Part shown: positions 1 to 7,788 of the stretch, in pieces
How the letters are laid out: each line of letters opens with the position of its first letter
How positions within the stretch are numbered: the first letter of the stretch is position 1
From: Streptomyces sp. NBC_00335
Lineage (GTDB): Bacteria; Actinomycetota; Actinomycetes; Streptomycetales; Streptomycetaceae
Length of the DNA: 64,000 nucleotides
Assembly: GCF_036127095.1 (NCBI RefSeq)
Contig: NZ_CP108006.1
Location: 1,736,001 to 1,800,000 of the forward strand
Direction: 5' to 3'
Position numbers and translations under genes: made by a program
The notes under the pieces: generated by a model
What the model was told of the DNA's origin: nothing
The model's input: the letters and a program-made list of their open reading frames with translations, nothing else
Databases searched by the model: none

Positions 1-208
1 CGTCGGGCAGCACCAGGCCGGCGCCGGTGCCGCCGGCCCGCCAGAGCACGGCTCCGGCGACCGTCCGGGACGGCCGTTCCTCGTACGGCGCCTCGCCCCG
101 TGGCCCGTCCCGCACTTCGTCCCGTGCCCCGTCCCGTGCCCCGTGCCGTGCTTCGTGCCGTGCCTCGTGCCCCGAGCCGGGCACGGCGTCGTCCGCGCTG
201 TCCGCCAC
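1..208 (-). CDS. AraC-type transcriptional regulator, N-terminal fragment (runs off the window)
   Basis: Reading from a GTG at 208 (other in-frame GTGs lie at 214 and 217) gives an open frame that leaves the window at base 1. The fragment ends in YEERPSRTVAGAVLWR...GLVLPDG, which I recognise as the start of Streptomyces AraC-family regulators with a DUF6597 N-terminal domain; the DNA-binding domain would lie outside. Before that motif are about 27 unusual residues built from four-residue units (HEAR, HEAR, HGAR, DGAR, DEVR), encoded by GTGCC-rich tandem DNA. The gene lies 23 bases downstream of the BrkB gene on the same strand. The family call rests on a short motif, so confidence is moderate. 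Confidence 0.5.
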   Translation of the reverse strand, partial: MADSADDAVPGSGHEARHEARHGARDGARDEVRDGPRGEAPYEERPSRTVAGAVLWRAGGTGAGLVLPD

Positions 209-230
209 GGACACCACGCTACGGCGGCGG

Positions 231-1355
231 TCAGTGCTTGCGCAGGCGGGAGTGGTAGTCCTCGGGGGGCAGGAACTTCGACCAGCGCTCCGGGAACTCC
301 GAGGGCATGCCCCCGTCCTCCTCGCCGTCGTCGTCCTCCGACTCCCCCTCGGCCATGGCCCGCCAGGCGGCGGCCCGGGCCACGAGCTGGGCGGCCTCGG
401 CCTCGCGGACCCGCTCGTTCGCCTCGCGGGCGGCCGCGGTGGCCACCGAGGGCCAGACCCGGTCGATCGCGGCGTTGACGGCGGCCCCGACGAGGACGGC
501 GAAGGCGGAGATGCCGATCCACAGCAGGATCGCCACGGGGGCGGCCAGCGATCCGTAGATGGTCGGGCCCTCCACCGTGTTGGTGAGGTAGATCCGCAGC
601 AGGAACGAGCCGAGCACCCACATGGCGAGGGCGACCAGCGCGCCGGGCACGTCCTCGATCCAGGGCGAGCGGACCGGGACGGAGACGTGGTAGAGCGTGG
701 TCAGGAAGGCGATGGAGAGCAGCGTGACGACGGGCCAGTACATGACCGCGATCACCTCCGTGCTCCAGGGCACCAGCCGCACCACCGCGTCCGGGCCGAC
801 CACCATCAGCGGCAGCACGATGGCGCCGATCAGCAGGGCGGCGATGTAGAGGACGAAGGCGAGCAGCCGGGTCTTGACGATGCCGCGGTGTCCGTCGAGC
901 CCGTACATGACGGTGATGGTGTCGATGAAGACGTTGACGGCGCGCGAGCCCGACCAGAGGGCGAAGGCGAACCCGAGGGAGATGAGGTCGGGCCGGCCCC
1001 GGCCGGTGACATCGTCGAGCATCGGTTTGGCGATGTCGTTGACGCCCCGGTCGGACAGGATGGTGCCGACGGCCCGCAGGATGTTCTCCTCGATGCTGGC
1101 GACGGTCGTGCCGCCCGACCAGCCGTCGACGTAGCCGAGGAGTCCCAGCAGGCCCAGGAAGAGCGGGGGCAGCGAGAGCAGGGTGAAGAAGGCCGCCTCG
1201 GCGGCGAGTCCGAGGATCCGGTACTCGATGCACGAGTTCACGGTGTCTTTGAGCAGCAGCCACGCCATCTTGCGCTTGGAGACGTTGCGGTAGAGGGCGC
1301 GGGCCCGGTGGAGGCGTCCCGGAATCCGCTCGGGTGTTTCTTTCGCGTGCTGCAC
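231..1355 (-). CDS. YihY/virulence factor BrkB family membrane protein
   Basis: This 374-residue protein (GTG start) is an inner-membrane protein of the BrkB/YihY family, once called RNase BN. The family's molecular role is not settled; some members are proposed transporters. The sequence has about six hydrophobic segments between residues 45 and 295, beginning with the family-typical LGLAAEAAFFTLLSLPPLFLG, and a GPTIYGSLAAPVAILLWI segment near residue 265. The cytoplasmic tail is charged and acidic (SEDDDGEEDGG). It is divergent from the acyl-CoA dehydrogenase gene with only 17 bases between the two start codons, so the promoters must overlap. Confidence 0.85.
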   Translation of the reverse strand: MQHAKETPERIPGRLHRARALYRNVSKRKMAWLLLKDTVNSCIEYRILGLAAEAAFFTLLSLPPLFLGLLGLLGYVDGWSGGTTVASIEENILRAVGTILSDRGVNDIAKPMLDDVTGRGRPDLISLGFAFALWSGSRAVNVFIDTITVMYGLDGHRGIVKTRLLAFVLYIAALLIGAIVLPLMVVGPDAVVRLVPWSTEVIAVMYWPVVTLLSIAFLTTLYHVSVPVRSPWIEDVPGALVALAMWVLGSFLLRIYLTNTVEGPTIYGSLAAPVAILLWIGISAFAVLVGAAVNAAIDRVWPSVATAAAREANERVREAEAAQLVARAAAWRAMAEGESEDDDGEEDGGMPSEFPERWSKFLPPEDYHSRLRKH

Positions 1356-1372
1356 GTCCTTACGGTATCGGC

Positions 1373-3028
1373 ATGGCAGCCACCACCCACACAGTCAGCA
1401 ATCAGGCCCCGCCCCTCGTGGGCCACGACGTCTACGGCAGCGACCGGGTGCTGAGCGAGGGGGTCGAACGGCACCTCGCGGACTCCGCGCCCGAACTGGC
1501 CTCGGAGGTAAGGGAAGAGCTCGGCGATCTCGGGCGCGCGGCGGGGTCCCGGCAGGCGCAGGACTGGGGCGCGCAGGCGAACGAGAATCCGCCGAAGCTG
1601 CGGACGCACGACCGGTACGGCAACCGGATCGACGAGGTGGAGTTCCATCCCTCCTGGCACCGGCTGCTCGGGCACGCCGTGGGCTCCGGGCTGACCGACG
1701 CGTGGGGGCGGCCTGCGGGGCACCTGCGGCGGGCGGCCGGGTTCTTCGTGTGGTCGCAGGCCGAGGCGGGGCACGGGTGCCCGGTCTCGATGACGCACGC
1801 GGCGGTTCCGGCGCTGCGGACCGATCCGGAGCTGGCGGCCGAATGGGAGCCGCGGCTGACCTCGCACGTGTACGAGGAGGGGCTGCGGCCGGCCGGGCAG
1901 AAGGCCGGGGTGCTCTTCGGGATGGGCATGACGGAGAAGCAGGGCGGCAGCGACGTCCGGGCGAACACGACGGCGGCCGTGCCGCTGGACGCCTCGGGCG
2001 AGTACCTGCTGACGGGGCACAAGTGGTTCTGCTCGGCGCCGATGTGCGACGGGTTCCTCGTACTGGCCCAGGCGCCGGGCGGGCTGACCTGCTTCCTGGT
2101 GCCGCGGGTGCTGCCGGACGGGACGCGCAACGTCTTCGCGATCCAGCGGCTGAAGGACAAGCTGGGCAACCGGTCGAACGCGTCGAGCGAGGTGGAGTTC
2201 GACGGGACGTGGGCGCGGCGGGTGGGCGAGGAGGGCCGGGGGGTGCGGACCATCATCGAGATGGTCGCGGCGACCCGGCTGGACTGCGTGATCGGTTCGG
2301 CCTCGCTGATGCGGCAGGCGCTGACGCAGGCCGCTCACCATGCGGAGCACCGCTCTGCTTTCGGAGCGCCGCTCATCGATCAGCCGCTGATGCGGAACGT
2401 GCTCGCCGACCTCGCCCTGGAGTCGGAGGCGGCCACCACCCTCACGCTGCGCCTCGCGGCCGCGTACGACGCCGTCCAGAGCACCGGCAACGAGCAGGAA
2501 CGGGCCTTCCTGCGCATCGCGGTGCCCGCCGCGAAGTACTGGGTGACCAAGCGCTGTACGCCGATGGTGGCGGAGGCGCTGGAGTGTCTGGGCGGAAACG
2601 GCTACGTCGAGGAGTCCGGGATGCCCCGGCTGCTGCGCGAGTCCCCGCTGAACTCCATCTGGGAGGGATCGGGCAACGTCCAGGCCCTCGACGTGCTGCG
2701 CGCCCTGCAGCGCGAGCCGCAGGCGCTGAACGCCTTCCTCCAGGAGGTCGGGCTGGCGCGCGGAGCCGACCACCGGCTGGATTCGGCCATCAAGAACCTG
2801 CTGACCGAGCTCGCGGACCTGGAGGGCATCGAGGCGCGTGCCCGGCGGGTCGTGGAGCGGATGGCCTTGGTGCTGCAGGGATCCCTACTGGTCCGCTGGG
2901 CCCCGCCGGAGGTGGCCGACGCCTTCTGCGCCTCGCGCCTGGGCGGTGACTGGGGTGCGGCCTTCGGCACGCTGCCCCACACTCTTGATCTGGGATCCGT
3001 GGTGGAACGGGCCCGGATCGCGGACTGA
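1373..3028 (+). CDS. Acyl-CoA dehydrogenase, AidB-like
   Basis: A 551-residue flavoprotein of the acyl-CoA dehydrogenase superfamily, closest in length and motifs to AidB (E. coli AidB is about 541 residues). The FAD/substrate-binding signature GMGMTEKQGGSDVRANT and the later NSIWEGSGNVQALDVLRAL, which carries the glutamate typical of the catalytic base, are both intact. AidB proteins bind DNA and are linked to the alkylation response, but their real substrate is unclear, so the physiological reaction cannot be stated. I placed the start at ATG 1373 because an upstream in-frame ATG at 1334 would overlap the divergent BrkB gene and adds no conserved sequence. Confidence 0.85.
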   Translation: MAATTHTVSNQAPPLVGHDVYGSDRVLSEGVERHLADSAPELASEVREELGDLGRAAGSRQAQDWGAQANENPPKLRTHDRYGNRIDEVEFHPSWHRLLGHAVGSGLTDAWGRPAGHLRRAAGFFVWSQAEAGHGCPVSMTHAAVPALRTDPELAAEWEPRLTSHVYEEGLRPAGQKAGVLFGMGMTEKQGGSDVRANTTAAVPLDASGEYLLTGHKWFCSAPMCDGFLVLAQAPGGLTCFLVPRVLPDGTRNVFAIQRLKDKLGNRSNASSEVEFDGTWARRVGEEGRGVRTIIEMVAATRLDCVIGSASLMRQALTQAAHHAEHRSAFGAPLIDQPLMRNVLADLALESEAATTLTLRLAAAYDAVQSTGNEQERAFLRIAVPAAKYWVTKRCTPMVAEALECLGGNGYVEESGMPRLLRESPLNSIWEGSGNVQALDVLRALQREPQALNAFLQEVGLARGADHRLDSAIKNLLTELADLEGIEARARRVVERMALVLQGSLLVRWAPPEVADAFCASRLGGDWGAAFGTLPHTLDLGSVVERARIAD

Positions 3029-3030
3029 GA

Positions 3031-3080
3031 GAGGGCCCCAACCCTCCGCTCGCCGTCTGACGGAAGGCCCCAACCTTCCG
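3031..3080. terminator. Tandem stem-loops with identical loops
   Basis: Two small hairpins lie just after the acyl-CoA dehydrogenase stop. The first is GAGGG-CCCCAA-CCCTC (3031-3046) and the second CGGAAGG-CCCCAA-CCTTCCG (3061-3080). The stems differ but the six-base loop CCCCAA is the same. There is no T-tract. They may act as factor-dependent terminators or as RNA-binding sites; function is inferred only from position. Confidence 0.4.
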
Positions 3081-3373
3081 AAGCAGAACCGCCCGGCGAC
3101 ATCCGGGCCCGTTGACCTGGAACAGGGATGGCGCCGCGCCGACTCGGCACCACCCCTGATCCGAGAAGCCCCGAGGAAGGAGCTGTCACGTCGCTCGGCG
3201 ACGTCCGTACAGTTTCGATCGGGCGACCGGGACTTGGCGAGAGTTGCAAGACGTTGCAACCTTTGACTTGGAACCGCCCTCCGGGCGCACCGGTCCGCCC
3301 CCGGAAGTGGCGCGCACCGGACGGCCCGCCGGGCGGAAGCCGTCGTACGTCTGTTTTGCACGGGGAGGTTCCG
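3081..3373 (+). promoter_or_regulatory. Upstream region of the GAF regulator with an inverted repeat
   Basis: This 293-base stretch has no convincing gene. It contains an inverted repeat GTTGCAA-GACG-TTGCAAC at 3243-3260 (7-base perfect arms, 4-base spacer), about 114 bases before the regulator start, which could be a binding site for the regulator itself. A strong ribosome binding site (GGGGAGG) sits at the end. No other structure was recognised. Confidence 0.45.
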
Positions 3374-4687
3374 GTGGCCCAGACCACAGGTGGCGCGGTC
3401 GATGCGGCACGCATCTCGGCCATGGACGCGCGGGAGGCCGCGCGTCTGCTCAAGGGGGTACGGGCGGCCGCGCTGGCCGGGGACCGGCCGCCGGCCGCGC
3501 CGCGCCCGGAGATCGCCGAGTCCTGGCGCCGGATGATGGCGGGCGGGGTCCACCCGGACCGCGACAGCCGTTCGCGGATGCTCTCGCTCGCCGAGACCGA
3601 GGAGCGCCGCCAGACCTCTCCGCTACGGGACCTGCTGCCCGTCCTGCGCGAAGGGCTGCTGCCCTCGCTGGACGAGGCCCTGCACATCATGGTCGTCGCC
3701 GACGCCGACGGGCGGCTGCTGTGGCGGGAGGGCCACTCCTCGATCCTGCGCAACGCGGACCGGCTCGGCTTCGGGGTGGGCGCCGACTGGGACGAGTCGG
3801 TGGTCGGCACCAACGGGGTCGGCACCGCCCTGGTGGCCCGCAGACCGGTCCAGGTGTTCTCGGCGGAGCACTTCGTCTCCAGCCACCACGACTGGACCTG
3901 CGCCGGAGCCCCCGTCCGGGACCCCCGCGACGGCTCCCTGCTCGGGGTGCTCGACGTCAGCGGGCCGCTGGCCACCATGCACCCGGCGACCCTGGCGTGG
4001 GTGAGCTCGGTGGCCCGGCTCGCGGAGCGGGAGCTGCGGATACGGCACCTGGAGTCGCTGGAGCGGCTGCGGTCGGTGGCGGCCCCGCTGCTGGCCCGGA
4101 TGCCGGGGCGGGCGCTGGCCGTGGACGGCAACGGCTGGGCGGCGGCGGTCACGGGCCTCGCACCGGTCGACCGGATCCCGCTGCCGAAGTCCTTCGGGCC
4201 CGGCCGGGTGTGGGTGCCGCAGCTCGGCGACTGCCTGGTGGAGCCGCTGCCGGGCGGCTGGCTGCTGAACGTCGCCGAGGCCCGTAGCGGCGCCGGGGCG
4301 GCCGCCCGCGTCGTCCTCGACCTCAGCCGGCCGGGGGCCTGGCGGGCCACCGTCTACGGGGCCGCGGGGAGCTGGTCGCAGGAGCTGAGCCCGCGCCACG
4401 CGGAGCTGCTGTTCCTGCTGGCGGAGTCCCCGCGGGGGCGCTCGGCGGCGGAGCTCTCGCAGGAACTGTTCGGGGACCCGACGCGCACGGTGACGGTCCG
4501 CGCGGAGATCTCCCGGGTGCGCCGCAACCTCGGCGGCGTGCTCGCCCACCGCCCGTACCGCTTCGCGCACGACGTGGAGGTGGAGCTGATCCGCCCCGCG
4601 AACCCGGCCTCGCTCCTGCCGCACTCCACGGCCCCCGCGGTGATCAGCGCCCGGCTGGGCCCGGCCGGTGGCGGCATGATTCCCTGA
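3374..4687 (+). CDS. GAF domain transcriptional regulator
   Basis: A 437-residue regulator. An N-terminal helical part (PEIAESWRRMMAGGVHPD) leads into a GAF sensor domain around residues 80-235, with the GVGADWDESVVGTNGVGTAL and HHDWTCAGAPVRDPRDG motifs typical of actinobacterial GAF regulators related to AcoR. The C-terminal part near residues 335-415 (LSPRHAELLFLLAES...TVRAEISRVRRNLGG) looks like a winged-helix DNA-binding domain; no AAA+ domain is present. In Streptomyces such genes often sit beside aldehyde or alcohol dehydrogenases, but here the next gene is an acetyltransferase only 5 bases downstream. GTG 3374 was chosen for the GGGGAGG just upstream; the longer frame from 3128 lacks conserved sequence. 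Confidence 0.8.
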   Translation: MAQTTGGAVDAARISAMDAREAARLLKGVRAAALAGDRPPAAPRPEIAESWRRMMAGGVHPDRDSRSRMLSLAETEERRQTSPLRDLLPVLREGLLPSLDEALHIMVVADADGRLLWREGHSSILRNADRLGFGVGADWDESVVGTNGVGTALVARRPVQVFSAEHFVSSHHDWTCAGAPVRDPRDGSLLGVLDVSGPLATMHPATLAWVSSVARLAERELRIRHLESLERLRSVAAPLLARMPGRALAVDGNGWAAAVTGLAPVDRIPLPKSFGPGRVWVPQLGDCLVEPLPGGWLLNVAEARSGAGAAARVVLDLSRPGAWRATVYGAAGSWSQELSPRHAELLFLLAESPRGRSAAELSQELFGDPTRTVTVRAEISRVRRNLGGVLAHRPYRFAHDVEVELIRPANPASLLPHSTAPAVISARLGPAGGGMIP

Positions 4688-4692
4688 AGTCC

Positions 4693-5256
4693 ATGAGCAC
4701 CATCACACTGACCACTTGGTCCCTGGAAATGACCGCACCGTCCGACCTCGTCCCGGCGGCCGTGCCGGGCCCCGAGATCCGGATCGTGCGGTCCGAGGTC
4801 CCCTCCCCCGAGTTCAGCCGGTTCCTCTACGCCTCGGTGGGCGGCGACATCCACTGGACGGACCGGCTCGCGCTGACCCGCGCGCAGTGGGTGGAGCAGC
4901 TGGACCGTCCCGGCGTGGAGACGTGGGTGGCGTACGACCGGGGCACCCCCGCGGGGTACGTGGAACTCGACCCGCAGCCCGACGGTGTGGTGGAGATCAT
5001 GTACTTCGGCCTGATCCCCGATTTCCGGGGGCGGCGCATCGGCGGCCACCTGCTGACCGTGGGCATCGAGCGGGCCTGGTCCCTGGCCGAGCGCTGGCCG
5101 GAGCTGGCCCCTACGCGGCGCGTCTGGCTGCACACGTGCAGCGACGACGGCCCGACCGCCATGGCGAACTACCTCAGGCGCGGCTTCAAGGTCTTCAAGG
5201 AGGAGACGGAGGAGAAGGAGTCCGCTCCGACCCCCGGCCCCTGGCCTGGCGCGTAA
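4693..5256 (+). CDS. GNAT family N-acetyltransferase
   Basis: A 187-residue acetyltransferase of the GNAT fold. The acetyl-CoA binding region is visible as VEIMYFGLIPDFRGRRIGGHLL (motif A, R/Q-x-x-G-x-G/A), followed by a late strand ending in NYLRRGFKVFKEET, as usual in the family. The substrate cannot be inferred. The ATG lies 5 bases after the GAF regulator stop, so the two genes are almost certainly cotranscribed. The C-terminal tail is charged and low in complexity (EETEEKESAPTPGPWPGA). Confidence 0.8.
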   Translation: MSTITLTTWSLEMTAPSDLVPAAVPGPEIRIVRSEVPSPEFSRFLYASVGGDIHWTDRLALTRAQWVEQLDRPGVETWVAYDRGTPAGYVELDPQPDGVVEIMYFGLIPDFRGRRIGGHLLTVGIERAWSLAERWPELAPTRRVWLHTCSDDGPTAMANYLRRGFKVFKEETEEKESAPTPGPWPGA

Positions 5257-5271
5257 CCCTGCGGGGCGATT

Positions 5272-5432
5272 CCCTACCCGCCCTTCGCCCGTTCCCCGGA
5301 CCCCGCCCGGACCTGGTCCTCAAACGCCGGACGGGCTGGAAATCGCGCTGCGCCGCATCATCCAGCCTCGCCGGCGTTTGAGGCGCGGGGTCTGGGGCGG
5401 AGCCCCAGGGAACGGGCGAAGGGCGGGTAGGG
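5272..5432. repeat. Dispersed palindromic intergenic repeat, copy A
   Basis: A long imperfect palindrome. Perfect 25-base outer arms lie at 5272-5296 and 5408-5432 (starting CCCTACCCGCCC and ending GGGCGGGTAGGG). Nested inside are CTCAAACGCCGG and CCGGCGTTTGAGG. Related copies lie near 15.3, 34.7 and 41.6 kb. It separates the acetyltransferase from the sulfur locus and could fold into a very stable hairpin in RNA. Confidence 0.75.
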
Positions 5433-5530
5433 GACGAGCCCCGCGCAGCGGTGTGGCCGACGGGGTCAGAGAGGCCCAGGGGGTGACCCCCGTCACCGGG
5501 ATCTTGCGATGCGAGACGAGTTCGTCCGGA

Positions 5531-5548
5531 TAGTGGACAGTAGTGGAC
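5531..5548 (+). promoter_or_regulatory. Direct repeat upstream of the sulfur leader
   Basis: TAGTGGAC occurs twice exactly 10 bases apart (5531-5538 and 5541-5548), 33 bases before the leader peptide start. One helical turn spacing is what a dimeric regulator would need. I do not know a matching sulfur regulator site, so this is only a candidate. Confidence 0.3.
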
Positions 5549-5580
5549 TCCTCCAATCGCCACATGCCACGCTTCCCCCC

Positions 5581-5664
5581 ATGAACGGAGCTGGAATTGC
5601 CTTGGTGAGTCGGCGGCACGTCGACCTCGGCCGCATGTCCAGCGCCATCTGTCCGGCGCGCTGA
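5581..5664 (+). CDS. Putative cysteine attenuation leader peptide
   Basis: A 27-residue peptide, MNGAGIALVSRR then HVDLGRMSSAICPAR, encoded 206 bases before the sulfite reductase gene. It matches a group of short actinomycete leader peptides (xLVSRRHVDLxRxxSAxC) that I recognise as annotated upstream of sulfur genes. The single cysteine codon sits four codons before the stop, so ribosome stalling at low cysteinyl-tRNA could alter folding or translation of the downstream RNA. Cysteine-responsive leader ORFs are experimentally known in mycobacteria; the link here is by analogy. No ribosome binding site was confirmed beyond a purine-poor upstream region, so translation could be weak or leaderless. 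Confidence 0.65.
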   Translation: MNGAGIALVSRRHVDLGRMSSAICPAR

Positions 5665-5759
5665 CGCACAGCACCGCCGCGACAGCGCCCCGCACCGACG
5701 TCGCCGCGGAAGCGAACACACCGCCCGCCTCGTCACCACCGCAGTCCCCTGTAGGCCGG

Positions 5760-5782
5760 TCGTCGCCCCAAAAAGGCGGCGA
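5760..5782 (+). promoter_or_regulatory. Stem-loop between leader peptide and sulfite reductase
   Basis: TCGTCGCC (5760-5767) can pair with GGCGGCGA (5775-5782) around the loop CCAAAAA, with one T-G wobble. It lies between the leader stop and the reductase start, where an attenuator would be expected. There is no T-run after it, so a simple intrinsic terminator is not supported. Confidence 0.35.
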
Positions 5783-5870
5783 ATCAGCCACATCCGCTCC
5801 ACGCGCGCCAGGGGTCACGCCGCCGCTCCCCCTGCCCCTGCCTCGAGCCGCCGAAGAAGGACGTACCGCC

Positions 5871-7580
5871 ATGGCCGCCACCCCCGATACGACCGCAGCC
5901 GCCGCACCCGCCGCCGCCGCGCGCCGCAAGACCGGCCGTCACCGCGGTGAGGGCCAGTGGGCCGTCGGCCACCACACGCCCCTCAACGGCAACGAGCAGT
6001 TCAAGAAGGACGACGACGGTCTCAATGTGCGGGCGCGCATCGAGAACATCTACTCCAAGGCGGGCTTCGACTCGATCGACCCCAACGACTTGCGCGGCCG
6101 TATGCGCTGGTGGGGCCTCTACACCCAGCGCAAGCCCGGGATCGACGGCGGCAAGACCGCGATCCTGGAGCCGGAGGAGCTGGACGACAAGTACTTCATG
6201 CTGCGCGTCCGCATCGACGGCGGCCGGCTGACCACCGAGCAGCTGCGCGTCATCGGCGAGATCTCCGAGGAGTTCGCCCGTGGCACCGCCGACCTCACGG
6301 ACCGGCAGAACGTGCAGTACCACTGGATCCGCATCGAGGACGTCCCGGAGATCTGGCGCCGTCTGGAGGCCGTCGGCCTCTCGACCACCGAGGCCTGCGG
6401 TGACACCCCCCGCGTGATCCTGGGCTCGCCCGTCGCCGGCATCGCGCTGGACGAGATCATCGACGGCACCCCCGCCATCGACGAGATCTACGCCCGCATC
6501 GTGGGCAACCCCGCCTTCTCGAACCTGCCCCGCAAGTTCAAGTCCGCGATCTCCGGCTCGCCGCTGCTCGACGTGGCGCACGAGATCAACGACATCGCCT
6601 TCGTGGGCGTGAACCACCCCGAGCACGGCCCCGGCTTCGACGTCTGGGTCGGCGGCGGCCTCTCCACCAACCCGAAGCTGGGTGTGCGCCTGGGCACCTG
6701 GGTCTCGCTCGACGAGGTCCCGGACATCTACGAGGGCGTCATCTCGATCTTCCGCGACTACGGCTACCGCCGGCTGCGCACCCGCGCCCGCCTGAAGTTC
6801 CTCGTCGCAGACTGGGGCCCGGCCAAGTTCCGCCAGGTCCTGGAGGACGAGTACCTGAAGCGCAAGCTGACCGACGGCCCCGCGCCCGAGCAGCCCACCG
6901 GCCAGTGGCGCGACCACGTCGGCGTGCACCAGCAGCAGGACGGCAAGTTCTACGTCGGCTTCGCGCCCCGCGTGGGCCGCGTCGACGGCGCCACCCTGAC
7001 GAAGATCGCCGCCGTCGCCGAGCAGCACGGCTCCGGCCGGCTGCGCACCACCGCCGAGCAGAAGATGATCGTGCTCGACATCGAGGCGGGCCAGGTCGAC
7101 TCGGTCGTGGCGGCCTTGGAGGCGCTGGACCTGCGGGTCAACCCGTCCCCGTTCCGCCGCGGCACGATGGCCTGCACCGGCATCGAGTTCTGCAAGCTGG
7201 CCATCGTCGAGACGAAGGCGCGCGGCGCCTCGCTGATCGACGAACTGGAGCGCCGCCTGCCGGAGTTCGCCGAGCCGCTCACCATCAACATCAACGGCTG
7301 CCCGAACGCCTGCGCCCGTATCCAGGTCGCGGACATCGGTCTCAAGGGCCAGCTGGTCCTGGACGACGAGGGCAACCAGGTCGAGGGCTACCAGGTCCAC
7401 CTGGGCGGCGCACTCGGACTGGAGGCCGGATTCGGCCGCAAGGTCCGCGGTCTCAAGGTCACCTCGGCCGGTCTGCCCGACTACGTCGAGCGGGTCGTCT
7501 CGCGCTTCGAGGACCAGCGCGAGGACGGCGAGCGCTTCGCCTCCTGGGTCACCCGTGCCAAGGACGAGGACTTGTCGTGA
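5871..7580 (+). CDS. sir: Assimilatory nitrite/sulfite reductase (ferredoxin type)
   Basis: A 569-residue siroheme and [4Fe-4S] enzyme that reduces sulfite to sulfide with six electrons, probably from ferredoxin. Two copies of the reductase half-domain can be followed (LTDRQNVQYHW near residue 140 and RLRTTAEQKMIVLD near 385). The cluster ligands are in ACTGIEFCKLA and NGCPNACARIQ near residues 435-485. The neighbours (APS/PAPS reductase, ATP sulfurylase) make sulfite rather than nitrite the likely substrate. It is the first structural gene after the leader peptide, with an AAGGA ribosome binding site. The N-terminus has an alanine/threonine-rich extension of about 20 residues. Confidence 0.93.
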   Translation: MAATPDTTAAAAPAAAARRKTGRHRGEGQWAVGHHTPLNGNEQFKKDDDGLNVRARIENIYSKAGFDSIDPNDLRGRMRWWGLYTQRKPGIDGGKTAILEPEELDDKYFMLRVRIDGGRLTTEQLRVIGEISEEFARGTADLTDRQNVQYHWIRIEDVPEIWRRLEAVGLSTTEACGDTPRVILGSPVAGIALDEIIDGTPAIDEIYARIVGNPAFSNLPRKFKSAISGSPLLDVAHEINDIAFVGVNHPEHGPGFDVWVGGGLSTNPKLGVRLGTWVSLDEVPDIYEGVISIFRDYGYRRLRTRARLKFLVADWGPAKFRQVLEDEYLKRKLTDGPAPEQPTGQWRDHVGVHQQQDGKFYVGFAPRVGRVDGATLTKIAAVAEQHGSGRLRTTAEQKMIVLDIEAGQVDSVVAALEALDLRVNPSPFRRGTMACTGIEFCKLAIVETKARGASLIDELERRLPEFAEPLTININGCPNACARIQVADIGLKGQLVLDDEGNQVEGYQVHLGGALGLEAGFGRKVRGLKVTSAGLPDYVERVVSRFEDQREDGERFASWVTRAKDEDLS

Positions 7581-7608
7581 ACGCAGTGAACGACACGAGG
7601 AGCACAGT

Positions 7609-7788
7609 GTGAGCGAGCGCGCCGCACCGTTCTACTGCCCGTACTGCGGCGACGAGGACCTGTTCCCGAACGAAACAGGTCACGGCGCCTGGGAATGCAG
7701 GGCCTGCAATCGAGCCTTCCAGCTGAAGTACCTCGGGCTGCTGGCCCGGGGTGTTCAGTCCAATGACGCTGGAGGGGACGAGATATGA
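7609..7788 (+). CDS. Small two-CxxC protein in the sulfur operon (CysX-like position)
   Basis: A 59-residue protein starting at GTG 7609. It has two CxxC motifs, FYCPYCGDED and WECRACNRAF, 16 residues apart, as in rubredoxins and zinc ribbons. It lies between the sulfite reductase and cysH, the same place as cysX in the Corynebacterium glutamicum cysIXHDNYZ cluster, where CysX was proposed to carry electrons to the reductase. By analogy this protein could be an electron donor or a zinc-binding accessory factor. With only four cysteines it would bind one metal, not a ferredoxin cluster pair. Its stop overlaps the cysH start (ATGA). Confidence 0.75.
   Translation: MSERAAPFYCPYCGDEDLFPNETGHGAWECRACNRAFQLKYLGLLARGVQSNDAGGDEI

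Noticed and set aside
1238..2773. Large minus-strand frame opposite the acyl-CoA dehydrogenase
   Set aside because: It has no recognisable domain and is the usual antisense shadow of a high-GC gene.
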